From DATDMG01 sp036518955 (lineage in GTDB: Bacteria > Actinomycetota > Actinomycetes > Actinomycetales > Kineosporiaceae), in NCBI GenBank assembly GCA_036518955.1, contig DATDMG010000228.1:1-17866 (forward strand): a DNA stretch of 17,866 nucleotides, in the 5' to 3' direction. A program made the position numbers and the translations under genes. Every line of letters starts with the position of its first letter. The stretch's first letter is position 1. Of this stretch, positions 6,019 to 14,300 are shown one piece after another. Below the pieces are notes generated by a model. It was given only the letters and a program-made list of their open reading frames with translations. It searched no databases and had not been told where the DNA came from.

Positions 6019-6912
6019 TCAGGCCTCGAAGGAGTGCTCCGCGGTCGGGAACGTGGCGGCGCGCACCTCCTCCGCGTAGGTCCGCGCGGCTTCGAGCATG
6101 ATCGAGCGCAGGTCGGCGTACCGCTTGATGAACCGCGGCGCCTTCCCGCCCGGCTGGCGCAGACCCATCATGTCCTGCCAGACCAGCACCTGGCCGTCGC
6201 AGTCCGGGCCGGCGCCGATCCCGATCGTGGGGATCTCCAGCGCCTTGGTCACCTCGGCGGCCGCCGAGGCCGGGACCATCTCCAGGACGACGGCGAACGC
6301 GCCGGCCTCCTGCACGGCCAGGGCGTCGTCGAGGAGCCGCTCGCGGCCGGCGGCGCCGCGGCCCTGCACCCGGTAGCCGCCGATGGAGTGCTCCGACTGC
6401 GGGGTGAAGCCGATGTGAGCCATCACCGGGATCCCGGCCCCGACGACCTGCTCGATGCTCGGCGCGACCCGGCGACCGCCCTCGACCTTGACGGCGTGCG
6501 CCAGCCCCTCCTTCATCATCCGCATGGCGGTGGCCAGCGCTTGCTGTGGTCCTGACTGGTAGGAGCCGAAGGGCAGGTCGGCGACGACGAGGGAGCGCCG
6601 GGCGCTGCGCGACACCGCGCGTACGAGCGGCAGGAGCTCGTCGACCGTCACCGGGACGGTGGTCTCGTACCCCAGGACGTTGTTGGCCGCCGAGTCGCCG
6701 ACGAGGAGCACCGGGATGCCGGCCTCTTCGAAGATCGAGGCGGCGTACTGCTCGTAGGCGGTGAGCATGGCGAACTTCTCGCCGCGTGCCTTCATGTCCC
6801 GCAGGTGGTGGACCCGTACCCGGCGCGGCGGAGGGATCGGGACCGGTCCTGGTGCGGCGGCATCCGCCGGTGCCGTACCGCCGTAGGGGTTGGGCTGCTC
6901 GGGCTCGCTCAC
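6019..6912 (-). CDS. panB: 3-methyl-2-oxobutanoate hydroxymethyltransferase (ketopantoate hydroxymethyltransferase)
   Basis: The first committed step of pantothenate/CoA synthesis: methylene-tetrahydrofolate plus 2-oxoisovalerate give ketopantoate, in the cytoplasm, as a Mg-dependent TIM barrel. From the GTG at 6910-6912 the protein has 297 residues, slightly long because of a Pro-rich N-terminus (1-33). The Mg and active-site residues are visible by comparison with E. coli PanB: D73 (VGDSAANNVLGY), D112 (ADLPFGSY), K142 and E144 (VKVEGG), H166 and E211 (EMVPAS). A longer frame begins at another GTG (6943-6945). The inner GTG is preferred because AGGAGGAG lies just before it on the minus strand (6915-6922). 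The thioesterase ends 105 bp upstream on the same strand and the two may be co-transcribed. Confidence 0.95.
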   Translation of the reverse strand: MSEPEQPNPYGGTAPADAAAPGPVPIPPPRRVRVHHLRDMKARGEKFAMLTAYEQYAASIFEEAGIPVLLVGDSAANNVLGYETTVPVTVDELLPLVRAVSRSARRSLVVADLPFGSYQSGPQQALATAMRMMKEGLAHAVKVEGGRRVAPSIEQVVGAGIPVMAHIGFTPQSEHSIGGYRVQGRGAAGRERLLDDALAVQEAGAFAVVLEMVPASAAAEVTKALEIPTIGIGAGPDCDGQVLVWQDMMGLRQPGGKAPRFIKRYADLRSIMLEAARTYAEEVRAATFPTAEHSFEA

Positions 6913-7017
6913 TGCTCCTCCTGTGCTGTGCGACACCGTTGGCACCGCGAAACGGTCCCATATCCGCCACCCGGTGTCTCGCCCAGGGCGCCACGGACGC
7001 GGGTGCGCGTCGGTGGG

Positions 7018-7956
7018 TCACCCTTGCCGCTCGAGCCGGGAGATGAGCAGGGTCTGCGCCCCTACGCCGACCACGCCGTCCAGGTCGGACAGCACGGACG
7101 TCGCCAGCCCGGTGCCGGCCGGTTCGTACCGGCTGCGCGCGTCCAGCAGCACCCATTCCCCGTTGACGTGCCGGGACAGGTGGACGGACAGGTCGACGTT
7201 GACGAAGGACCACTGCCCCCACTCCAGGGCGGCCGAGATGCCGTTGCCCGAGTCGGCGACCAGGACGGCGCGTTGCAGGCCGGACGGCACCTCCCCCGGC
7301 ACCAGGGGGATGCGCTGCCGAGCCCAGGCAGCGGCGTCCCCGGGGCCGGTCGGGTCGCCCGACACACGCCGCCACTCGATCGCCCGGGCGTAGCCGAATG
7401 CCCAGTCCGTCATGGTCGGCGGGCACTGCTCCGGGGCCGGCGGACGCCGCCGTCGCGGCCAGGCCGGCGGCCCCGGGAGCTCGCCGGTGCCGGCCGACCC
7501 CGTGCGCAGCAACCAGGTGCGGGCGGCGAGGACGGGCCGGCCGTCCGCCAGCAGCTCCGACCCGACCAGGGTGATCCTCCGACCGGGACGCAGCACCCTG
7601 GCCCGGACCTCGACGGGCCCGACCGGCACCGGGCCGAGGAAGTCGACCGCCACCCGCAGCGCCACCAGCCCGGCGGCACCCACCGACCGGGCGGTGCGTT
7701 CCGCGGCGCGCACCAGCAGGGCCGACGGCGGCCCGCCGTGCATGGTGGTCCGGTCCCACGGTCCGGTGCACGCCCGGCCGGCGACGAAGCGTTCGACGAA
7801 TCCGCCGTCGCCGTCGCCGTCTCCGATGCCGCCTCCGGCCGCACCCGCCGTCCCGGGGTCGGGGTCGGAGGTGTCGGGTGGGCCGGCGGGGGTGCCGGCC
7901 GGGGACGGGGCGGGGTGGAAGAAGGCGTCGACCACGGGGTGAAACCTACGTGACAC
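7018..7956 (-). CDS. Thioesterase family protein (TesB-like double hotdog acyl-CoA thioesterase)
   Basis: This protein of about 312 residues has two hotdog halves. Half one carries GPWDRTTMHGGPPSALLVRAAER (66-88), the typical helix entry of acyl-CoA thioesterase-like proteins, followed by the strand pattern VALRVAVDFLGPVPVGPVEVRARVLRPGRRITLV. Half two covers about 195-312 with SFVNVDLSVHLSRHVNGEWVLLDARSRYEPAGTGLATSVLSD. It is expected to hydrolyse acyl-CoA thioesters; the substrate is unknown. Residues 18-52 form a Gly/Asp/Pro-rich low-complexity insert (repeated GGC/GAC codons) before the domain, an oddity. The start is uncertain: GTG at 7954-7956 and GTG at 7933-7935 are both possible and neither has a clear Shine-Dalgarno. 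It diverges from glnA2. Confidence 0.8.
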   Translation of the reverse strand: MSRRFHPVVDAFFHPAPSPAGTPAGPPDTSDPDPGTAGAAGGGIGDGDGDGGFVERFVAGRACTGPWDRTTMHGGPPSALLVRAAERTARSVGAAGLVALRVAVDFLGPVPVGPVEVRARVLRPGRRITLVGSELLADGRPVLAARTWLLRTGSAGTGELPGPPAWPRRRRPPAPEQCPPTMTDWAFGYARAIEWRRVSGDPTGPGDAAAWARQRIPLVPGEVPSGLQRAVLVADSGNGISAALEWGQWSFVNVDLSVHLSRHVNGEWVLLDARSRYEPAGTGLATSVLSDLDGVVGVGAQTLLISRLERQG

Positions 7957-7957
7957 C

Positions 7958-7971
7958 CCGACGATCGTCGG
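7958..7971. promoter_or_regulatory. 14-bp perfect palindrome at the thioesterase start
   Basis: CCGACGATCGTCGG reads the same on both strands and lies immediately upstream of the GTG at 7954-7956. Position and symmetry would suit a dimeric repressor site (for example TetR type), but no regulator gene adjoins. Palindromes of this length can also arise by chance in GC-rich DNA. Confidence 0.35.
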
Positions 7972-8130
7972 CAGCCTCCGGTCAGCCGGACCCGCCACCC
8001 CCGCGACCGCCACGGCGATCACGGAGCGTCTCCTCGCGCACCTGTGGGGCCGTCCATCGTGACAGCCCCTCGCGGACTCGATCGGACCGGATGACGCCAG
8101 GCCCCGAGGAACCCGGCACCCCACACGGTC

Positions 8131-8136
8131 TAGCCT
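8131..8136 (+). promoter_or_regulatory. Possible -10 box upstream of glnA2
   Basis: TAGCCT fits TANNNT and matches the sequence seen at 3820-3825, but sits 84 bp before the glnA2 GTG, implying a leader of about 78 nt. A perfect TTGACA occurs at 8182-8187 but has no -10 partner at the right distance. The rest of the 264-bp divergent gap shows nothing else convincing. Confidence 0.25.
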
Positions 8137-8220
8137 GGTATCCGGGGAGTCGGGGCGCCAGGCCCGCGGCCTCCCGGCCAGTTGACAGGGCACCCCGCCC
8201 CCGAGCTGCGGAGAACCACT

Positions 8221-9558
8221 GTGGACAGACAGCAGGAGTTCGTGCTCCGCACGATCGAGGAGCGCGACATCCGGTTCGTCCGGCTCTGGTTCACGGACGT
8301 CCTCGGGTCGCTGAAGTCGGTCGCGGTCGCCCCCGCCGAACTGGAGGGGGCGTTCGCGGAGGGTATCGGCTTCGACGGCTCGGCGATCGAGGGCCTGGCC
8401 CGGGTGTTCGAGGCCGACATGCTGGTCAGACCGGACCCGGCGACCTTCGCCGTGCTGCCCTGGCGGGGTGAGCACCACGGCACCGCGAAGATGTTCTGCG
8501 ACATCCTCACCCCGGACGGTGAACCGTCGATGTCCGACCCGCGGTTCGTGCTGAAGCGAGCGCTGGCCAAGGCGGCCGGACACGGGCTGACCTTCTACAC
8601 CCACCCGGAGATCGAGTTCTACCTGCTGAAGAGCGAGCCGACGCTGGGCCAGGAGCCGGAGCCGGTCGACCGTGCCGGGTACTTCGACCACGTGCCCCGC
8701 GGCACCACCCACGACTTCCGCAGAGCCGCGATCGGCGTCCTGGAGTCGATGGGGATCTCGGTGGAGTTCAGCCATCACGAGGGCGGCCCGGGGCAGAACG
8801 AGATCGACCTGCGCTACGCGGACGCGCTGAGCACCGCCGACAACATCATGACCTTCCGCACGGTCGTCAAGGAGGTCGCCCTCGAGCAGGCGATCTACGC
8901 GACCTTCATGCCCAAGCCGTATCCGGACCACCCGGGCTCGGGGATGCACACGCACCTGTCGTTGTTCGAGGGCGACCGCAACGCCTTCCACGAGGCCGGT
9001 GCCGAGTACCAGCTCAGCAAGGTGGCCCGGCAGTTCATCGCCGGGCTGCTCATGCACGCGGCAGAGATCACTGCCGTCACGAACCAGTGGGTGAACTCGT
9101 ACAAGCGGCTGTGGGGCGGCGGCGAGGCTCCCAGCTACGTCTGCTGGGGGCACAACAACCGGTCGGCGCTGATCCGGGTCCCGATGTACAAGCCGGGCAA
9201 GGGCAACTCGACCCGGATCGAGTACCGGGCCATCGACTCCGCGTGCAACCCCTACCTGACGTTCGCCCTGCTCCTGGCTGCGGGCCTGAAAGGCATCGAG
9301 GACGCGCTCGAGCTCCCGGAGGGCGCCGAGGACGACGTCTGGGCGCTCACCGACGCCGAGCGCCGGGCGACGGGAATCAAGCCGCTGCCGACGAGCCTGG
9401 AGAGCGCCGTCCGGGTGATGGAGGATTCGGAACTGGTGGCCGAGACGCTCGGTGAGGGCGTGTTCGACTTCTTCCTCCGCAACAAGCGCGCCGAGTGGGC
9501 CGAGTACCGCCACCAGATCACGCCGTACGAGCTGAACAAGTACCTGCCCCTGCTGTAA
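8221..9558 (+). CDS. glnA2: Glutamine synthetase type I, GlnA2-like, lacking the adenylylation tyrosine
   Basis: Makes glutamine from glutamate, ammonia and ATP as a cytoplasmic dodecamer. It has 445 residues from the GTG at 8221, chosen because GGAG (8210-8213) is seven bases upstream and because the family begins with DRQQEFVLRT. Visible: beta-grasp domain 1-100 with FDGSAIEG (51-58); metal and substrate residues E130/E132 (HPEIEF), E187 and E194 (HHEGGPGQNE), H243 (GMHTHLS), NxSxKRL (292-297), and E334/R336 (IEYRAIDS). Where GlnA1-type enzymes have the adenylylated tyrosine (NLYDLP), this protein has DVWALT with W374, so it should not be controlled by GlnE. The adjacency glnA2 to glnE matches mycobacteria and corynebacteria. 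The last 76 nt are duplicated downstream at 10320-10394, so the current 3' end may be element-derived though coding is intact. Confidence 0.95.
   Translation: MDRQQEFVLRTIEERDIRFVRLWFTDVLGSLKSVAVAPAELEGAFAEGIGFDGSAIEGLARVFEADMLVRPDPATFAVLPWRGEHHGTAKMFCDILTPDGEPSMSDPRFVLKRALAKAAGHGLTFYTHPEIEFYLLKSEPTLGQEPEPVDRAGYFDHVPRGTTHDFRRAAIGVLESMGISVEFSHHEGGPGQNEIDLRYADALSTADNIMTFRTVVKEVALEQAIYATFMPKPYPDHPGSGMHTHLSLFEGDRNAFHEAGAEYQLSKVARQFIAGLLMHAAEITAVTNQWVNSYKRLWGGGEAPSYVCWGHNNRSALIRVPMYKPGKGNSTRIEYRAIDSACNPYLTFALLLAAGLKGIEDALELPEGAEDDVWALTDAERRATGIKPLPTSLESAVRVMEDSELVAETLGEGVFDFFLRNKRAEWAEYRHQITPYELNKYLPLL
9482..9557 (+). repeat. Direct repeat copy 1 = 3' end of glnA2 (putative attL)
   Basis: This 76-nt stretch at the end of glnA2 recurs at 10320-10394 with one substitution (g9522 versus c10360) and one missing C in the second copy. 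It encodes the last residues of GlnA2. Together with the integrase stub just downstream, it looks like one end of an integrated element. The copy attached to the intact gene would be the one brought by the element. Confidence 0.75.
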
Positions 9559-9600
9559 GGGCAGGTCAGAGGCGGTTTACCCGCCCGTCGGACCAGGTCG

Positions 9601-9624
9601 GGCCAGCGGCGGTTGCCGCTGGCC
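9601..9624. terminator. Strong hairpin after glnA2, shared with the integrase remnant
   Basis: A perfect 10-bp stem (GGCCAGCGGC / GCCGCTGGCC) closes a GGTT loop 42 bp after the glnA2 stop and 10 bp beyond the stop of the opposing integrase stub. There is no T-tract, as is common in actinobacteria. It would end glnA2 transcripts and so separate glnA2 from the amidotransferase-glnE genes. Confidence 0.65.
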
Positions 9625-9634
9625 TGACGGCCGT

Positions 9635-9800
9635 CTACGCCACCAGGGCCGCCTCTGGGCCGTCCGGGTCGGGGTCGTGGGTCTCGTGGACCCTGTCCAG
9701 CGCCCGGCGGGTGCGGCCCTCGCTCGTCGGCATGAGGTGCGGGTAGACCCTTCGGCGTGAACCCCGGGTCGCTGTGTCCGAGGTACGCCGACGCTATGCG
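9635..9800 (-). pseudogene. Tyrosine integrase C-terminal remnant, frameshifted
   Basis: The minus strand encodes the end of a phage/ICE-type tyrosine recombinase in two frames. The first piece reads AYLGHSDPGFTPK (9750-9788), the box II GHS motif. The second, shifted by one base, reads VYPHLMPTSEGRTRRAL and on to a TAG stop at 9635-9637; the Y of VYPHLMP is the usual nucleophilic tyrosine. In intact actinobacterial relatives the two parts are contiguous (GHSDPGFT..TYTHLMP), so one extra base in the ccc run near 9748-9750 broke the frame. Upstream, the frame meets a TGA at 9801-9803, and the rest of the catalytic domain (first arginine, HxxR) and the DNA-binding domains are absent. It is non-functional and overlaps the end of the coiled-coil gene by a few bases. 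Confidence 0.8.
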
Positions 9801-10105
9801 TCACGTTCGGTAAGACGTCGGACCAAGCTGGTTAGCTCTGCAAGAGTTTCCCGTTGTTGCCCTTGCTCGGCCACGACGGTGCCGACGGCCTGAGCGATGG
9901 TTTCGAGGGTCCGGCTCTGCTCCACCTGCGTTTCGCGGAGCGCGCTCAGGGCCGGCGTGTGCGCCCTGAGCGCGCTGCGCACCTCGCTCGCGTCCCGGTC
10001 GGCCAGAGCTGCCAGCGTGCGCGTGGCGGCAGCGTCGTCGCGGAGGCGGGTAACCTCGTCCTCCAGGGCCCCGAGGCGGGTTCGGATCTCGTCCAGGTCC
10101 CTCAC
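9794..10105 (-). CDS. Small coiled-coil protein of mobile-element type, unknown function
   Basis: This 103-residue, almost entirely helical and highly charged protein has heptad-like runs (LDEIRTRLGALEDEVTRL at 4-21, later EQSRTLETIAQAVGTVV and RETLAELTSLVRRL), no cysteine, no signal peptide and no membrane segment. I recall similar short proteins with the central phrase RTLAALADRD from actinobacterial integrated elements and genomes, but assign no function. The start is taken as GTG 10103-10105, where the heptad pattern begins; the frame stays open upstream to 10216 but with low-complexity residues. It lies between the integrase stub and the second glnA2 repeat and is the only apparently intact cargo. 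No clear Shine-Dalgarno. Confidence 0.6.
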   Translation of the reverse strand: MRDLDEIRTRLGALEDEVTRLRDDAAATRTLAALADRDASEVRSALRAHTPALSALRETQVEQSRTLETIAQAVGTVVAEQGQQRETLAELTSLVRRLTERDA

Positions 10106-10247
10106 GCCGTCCACTCTCGCACACGCGTGGTGCTGTCTGGCAGGCCGTCCACATGCACGGATCGGCTCACGAGACGGGGGCCCGGGGCCGTCTGTGGGCC
10201 GTCCGGGGCTGGCCAACGTTGACGGATGACGGCCGGACGCGGTTGCC

Positions 10248-10253
10248 TACAGT
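10248..10253 (+). promoter_or_regulatory. Possible -10 box inside the element remnant, facing the amidotransferase-glnE genes
   Basis: TACAGT fits TANNNT. A TTGACG lies upstream at 10219-10224, but the 23-bp spacing is too long for a classical sigma-70 promoter. If active it would drive the genes that the insertion cut off from the glnA2 promoter. Confidence 0.25.
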
Positions 10254-10319
10254 GCAGCGCACGGGCAGGACCGGGGGGGAGATCGGCAGGTGGGTTCCGC
10301 TGTGAATCAGTTCTCCGTG

Positions 10320-10394
10320 ACAAGCGCGCCGAGTGGGCCGAGTACCGCCACCAGATCACCCCGTACGAGCTGAACAAGTACCTGCCCTGCTGTA
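10320..10394 (+). repeat. Direct repeat copy 2 of the glnA2 3' end (putative attR)
   Basis: 75 nt nearly identical to 9482-9557, with c instead of g at 10360 and one C missing from the run near 10385-10387. The deletion shifts its frame, so it would read LPCC instead of LPLL, and it is no longer part of a glutamine synthetase gene. Identity stops abruptly upstream of 10320 apart from a short match at 10313-10317. It probably marks the original chromosomal end of glnA2. Confidence 0.75.
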
Positions 10395-10471
10395 GCGCGA
10401 GGCGCCGGCGGACCGTAGCGGGGGAGCCGGCGAACGGCTGCCAGCCGACCGATCCCGAGGAGGTGGAGCCG

Positions 10472-11275
10472 GTGGCCGAGCGGACGCCGGTGCTGCTGGT
10501 CGTGCAGCAGGACCCGGACGGCGGCCTGGGCCGGCTGGAGGTGGCCCTGCGCGAGGTCGCCGACCTGGACGTGCGCCGCCCCGACCGGGGGGACGACCTG
10601 CCCGCCGACCTGGCCGGGTACGCGGGCCTGGTCGTCCTCGGCGGCGTCATGGGCGCGACGGACGACGACGTGGCGCCGTGGCTGCCGGCGACCCGGCACC
10701 TGCTGGCGGCGGGCGTCGAGGACCAGGTGCCGACGGTCGGGATCTGTCTCGGGGCCCAGCTCCTCGCGGTCGCCACCGGGGGGCGCGTGGAGCGCGGGGC
10801 GGCGGGGCTGGAGGTGGGCGTCGTCCCGATGGCGCTGCGCGCCGCGGCGCGCCGGGACCCGCTGCTCGGGGTGGTGGCAGCCCGTTCGGGGACGGATCCG
10901 GCGGTGCCGCACTTCCACCGCGACGCGGTGACCGTGCTGCCGCCCGGTGCCGTCCTGCTGGCCACCGGCGAGCGGTACCCGCACCAGGCGTACCGGCTCG
11001 GGGACTGTGCCTGGGGACTGCAGTACCACCCGGAGGTCACCGCCGCCGACTTCGCCGGATGGCTGCGGGACGGCCACGGCGCGGTCGCCGAGGCCGGGCT
11101 GCACGCTCCGGACCTCGCCGCCCGGTACGCCGCGCTCGAACCGCAGCTCGCGGTGCTCGCGCAGGCGCACGCCGACGCCATCGCGGCGCTGGTCGCGGGG
11201 GCCGGCCGTCGTGCTCCGGGATACCGTGGCCGGGACGGCGAAGCCGGGTGCCTGCCGGTGCCGCCGCCCTCGTGA
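10472..11275 (+). CDS. Class I glutamine amidotransferase (GATase1 domain protein)
   Basis: This 267-residue cytoplasmic protein is built on a class I GATase domain, which hydrolyses glutamine to deliver ammonia. The catalytic triad is visible: C92 in VGICLGAQLLA, and H186 and E188 in LQYHPEVT, with the oxyanion loop VLGGVMG at 55-61. Residues 200-267 form a helical tail. It resembles stand-alone GuaA-like amidotransferases commonly found beside glnA2/glnE in actinobacteria; the acceptor is unknown. The GTG at 10472 is chosen because GAGGAGG (10457-10463) lies eight bases upstream. The frame is open further upstream, through the shifted glnA2 repeat, but that part is not expected to be translated. 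glnE starts 46 bp downstream, indicating an operon. Confidence 0.88.
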   Translation: MAERTPVLLVVQQDPDGGLGRLEVALREVADLDVRRPDRGDDLPADLAGYAGLVVLGGVMGATDDDVAPWLPATRHLLAAGVEDQVPTVGICLGAQLLAVATGGRVERGAAGLEVGVVPMALRAAARRDPLLGVVAARSGTDPAVPHFHRDAVTVLPPGAVLLATGERYPHQAYRLGDCAWGLQYHPEVTAADFAGWLRDGHGAVAEAGLHAPDLAARYAALEPQLAVLAQAHADAIAALVAGAGRRAPGYRGRDGEAGCLPVPPPS

Positions 11276-11321
11276 CGGGCCCCGGTGCCGCGCGGGGCGC
11301 CGGGCGCGAACGGAGATGATC

Positions 11322-14300
11322 GTGACGACGCGGCAGTCGAGTCTGACCGGGCAACTGGCCCGCCTCGGGTTCGTCGACCCCCCGCGTGCGGGGCGCCTGC
11401 TGGCCGATCCGGCCATGGCGGGCCTGCTGGACCCGTTCGAGGACGTCTTCGCCGACGGCGTCCTGTCCGCTCTCGGCGACGTGCCGGACCCCGACATGGC
11501 CCTGCTCGGCCTGGTCCGGGTGCTGGAGTCCCTCGGGGTGGGCGACGCGAGACGGCGCCGCGACGGCGGCCACCGGCGCAGTGCGGCGCGGCTCACCGCC
11601 GCGCTGCGCTCCGGCGGCCCGATCCGCGACCGGCTGCTCGCCGTCCTCGGCACCTCGGCCGCGCTGGGGGATCACCTGGCCCGGCATCCCCGGCACTGGG
11701 AGGTCCTGGCGGAGCAGGACGCGCCACCGGCCGCGGCCGACGTCCGCGCGCTCCTCCTGCGTGCCGTCGAGGCCGACCCGGACGCCGCCGAGCCGGTCGC
11801 GGGGCTCGACGGCGATCTCGCGCAGGACGCTCTCCGGGTGGCGTACTACCGCCGGTTGCTGGCCATCGCCGGCGACGATGCGGTGGCGCCCGACCCGATC
11901 GACGCGATGCCGTCCGTCGCGGCGCGGATCTCCGACCTCGCTGACGCTGCGCTGGAGACGGCGCTCGCGATCGCCCGCCGGGAGCTGCCGCCGGATGCGC
12001 CGCCGTGCCGGATCGCCGTCCTCGGCCTGGGCAAGTGCGGGGGTCGGGAGCTGAACTACGTCAGCGACGTCGACGTGATCTACGTCGTCGAGCCCCGGGA
12101 CGGCGAGCCGGAGGCTCCTGCCCTGGCGGCCGGTGCCCGGTTGGCCGCGGGCCTGTCCCGGGCCTGTTCGGCCGCCACCCCGGAGGGGACGCTGTGGCCC
12201 GTGGACGCCGCACTGCGACCGGAGGGCAAGGCCGGCCCACTGGTGCGGACGGTGGCCAGCCACGCCGCCTACTACCGGAGGTGGGCGGCGACCTGGGAGT
12301 TCCAGGCGCTGCTCAAGGCTCGGGTCGCCGCGGGGGACCGGGCGCTCGGCGAGGCGTACCTGGACGCGATCCGACCCCTGGTGTGGCGGGCCGCGGAACG
12401 CGAACACTTCGTCGAGGACGTGCAGGCGATGCGCCGGCGGGTCGAGGAGCACGTGCCGGCCAAGGAAGCGGCCCGCCAGCTCAAGCTCGGCAAGGGCGGC
12501 CTGCGGGACGTCGAGTTCAGCGTTCAGCTCCTGCAACTCGTGCACGGCCGTGCCGACGTGCGGCTGCGCACGGGGAACACGCTGGCCGCGCTGGAGGCGC
12601 TCAGCACGTTCGGGTACGTCGGCCGGGACGACGCGGCGGATCTCGATCGCGCCTACCGCATGCTGCGCACCCTGGAGCACCGTATTCAACTGCACCGGTT
12701 GCGCCGCAGCCACCTGGTGCCCGACGACCCGGGCGAGCTGCGCCGTCTCGGTCGGTCCTTCGGGTTCCGGCACGCCCCGGCGCGGGAGCTGGAGGAGCTG
12801 TGGCACCGGCACGCGCTCGAGGTCCGGCTGCTGCACGAGAAGCTCTTCTACCGGCCGCTGCTGGCGGCGGCCGCGCGGCTCACCACGGACGAGGTGCGGC
12901 TCACCCCCGAGGCGGCGCGCGCACGCCTGGCCGCGCTGGGGTACCGCGACCCGGCCGGTGCGATGCGGCACCTGCAGTCCCTCACGGCCGGGGTGAGCCG
13001 CCGGGCGGCGATCCAGCGCCAGCTCCTGCCGGTGATGATGGGCTGGTTCGCCTCCGGCGCGGACCCCGACCACGGGTTGCTCGCCTTCCGTCGGGTCAGT
13101 GACGAGCTGGGTACCACGCACTGGTACCTGAAGATGCTGCGTGATTCCGGCGCGGCGGCCGAGCGGATGGCGGCCGTGCTGTCCGCCGGGAAGTACGTCG
13201 CCCAGCTCCTGGAGCGGGCGCCGGAAGCCGTCGCCATGCTCGGGGACGACGCCGAGCTGGTGCCTCGGGAACGCGTCGCCACGGTCGCCGCCGTTCGCCG
13301 GGTCGTCGATCGGCACGCCGGTGACCGCGAGTGGGCCGCGATGGCGGCCCGCGCCGTCCGCCGCCGCGAGCTGGTGCGCACCGCGATCGCGGACATCGTC
13401 GGGCTGGCCGACATCTCGGTCGTCGGCCGGGCGCTCAGCGACGCCGCGGTGGCGGCGCTGGACGGCGTGCTGCGGGCCGCCGGTGCGCATGTCGCCGCCG
13501 CCTTCGGCGGCACGTTGCCGACCCGGTTGCTGATCGTGGCGATGGGCCGGCTGGGTGGCGGCGAGCTCGGCTACGGCAGCGATGCGGACGTGATGTTCGT
13601 GCACGACCCGCTCCCCGGTGCCGGTGAGAAGGAGGCCCACGACGCGGCCATGCAGGTCGTCAGCGAGCTGCGGCGGCTGCTGTCGATGGCGAGTCCGGAA
13701 CCGGCCCTGGACGTCGATCCGGACCTGCGCCCGGAGGGCCGCAACGGCCCCTTGATCCGGTCCCTGGACTCCTACGCCCAGTACTACGAGCGGTGGTCCT
13801 CGCCGTGGGAGGTGCAGGCGCTGCTGCGCGCCGTCCCGGTGGCGGGCGACGACGCACTCGCGGCTCGCTTCGGAGCCCTGATCGACCCGCTGCGCTGGCC
13901 CGACGGCGGGATCAGCGACGCCGTCCTGCGCGAGATCCGGCGGATCAAGGCCCGGGTCGAGGCGGAGCGGCTGCCGAGAGGGGCCGACCCGAACCGGCAT
14001 CTCAAACTCGGCCGGGGGAGCCTGTCGGACGTGGAGTGGACGGTGCAGCTCCTGCAGCTCCAGCACGCCGCCGCCGTCCCCGGCCTGCGCACCGCCTCCA
14101 CGATCGGCGCGCTGACCGCTGCCGTGGACGCCGGACTGGTCGACGCCCCGGACGCGGCCGTGCTCGCCAGCGCCTGGTCGCTGGCGTCCCAGGTGCGCAA
14201 TGCCACGGTGCTGTGGCGCGGCGCGCCCGCGGACGCCCTGCCCACCCAGTACCGCGAGCTGGACGGGGTCGCGCGCATCGTCGGGTATCCGCCGGCGTCG

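Larger units (their letters stand above)
9482..10394. mobile_element. Decayed integrative element remnant in the 3' end of glnA2
   Basis: About 760 bp of extra DNA is bracketed by near-identical copies of the glnA2 3' end (9482-9557 and 10320-10394). Inside, next to the first copy and pointing towards glnA2, is the C-terminal stub of a tyrosine integrase, followed by a coiled-coil gene of a type I associate with actinobacterial integrated elements. This is the usual order at an attachment site: restored target gene, integrase, cargo, second att copy. Almost all cargo and most of the integrase are gone, so the element cannot move by itself. An ordinary segmental duplication is the alternative, but it would not explain the integrase stub. 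Confidence 0.65.

Noticed and set aside
6913..6945. Upstream GTG (6943-6945) as the panB start
   Set aside because: The Shine-Dalgarno AGGAGG lies inside this extension, directly before the inner GTG at 6910-6912.
8182..8220. TTG at 8182 as the glnA2 start
   Set aside because: The GTG at 8221 has a correctly spaced GGAG and matches the family N-terminus; the 13 extra residues do not look like family sequence.
7018..9513. 831-residue minus-strand frame extending the thioesterase upstream
   Set aside because: The upstream ~520 residues are antisense to glnA2; only the part from about 7956 downward resembles a protein family.
10226..10471. Upstream extension of the amidotransferase through the second glnA2 repeat
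   Set aside because: The frame is open only because of the one-base deletion in the repeat. The strong Shine-Dalgarno and the domain start both point to GTG 10472.
11037..14066. 1009-residue minus-strand frame
   Set aside because: It is a mirror of glnE, typical of long antisense frames in high-GC genomes, with no motif.
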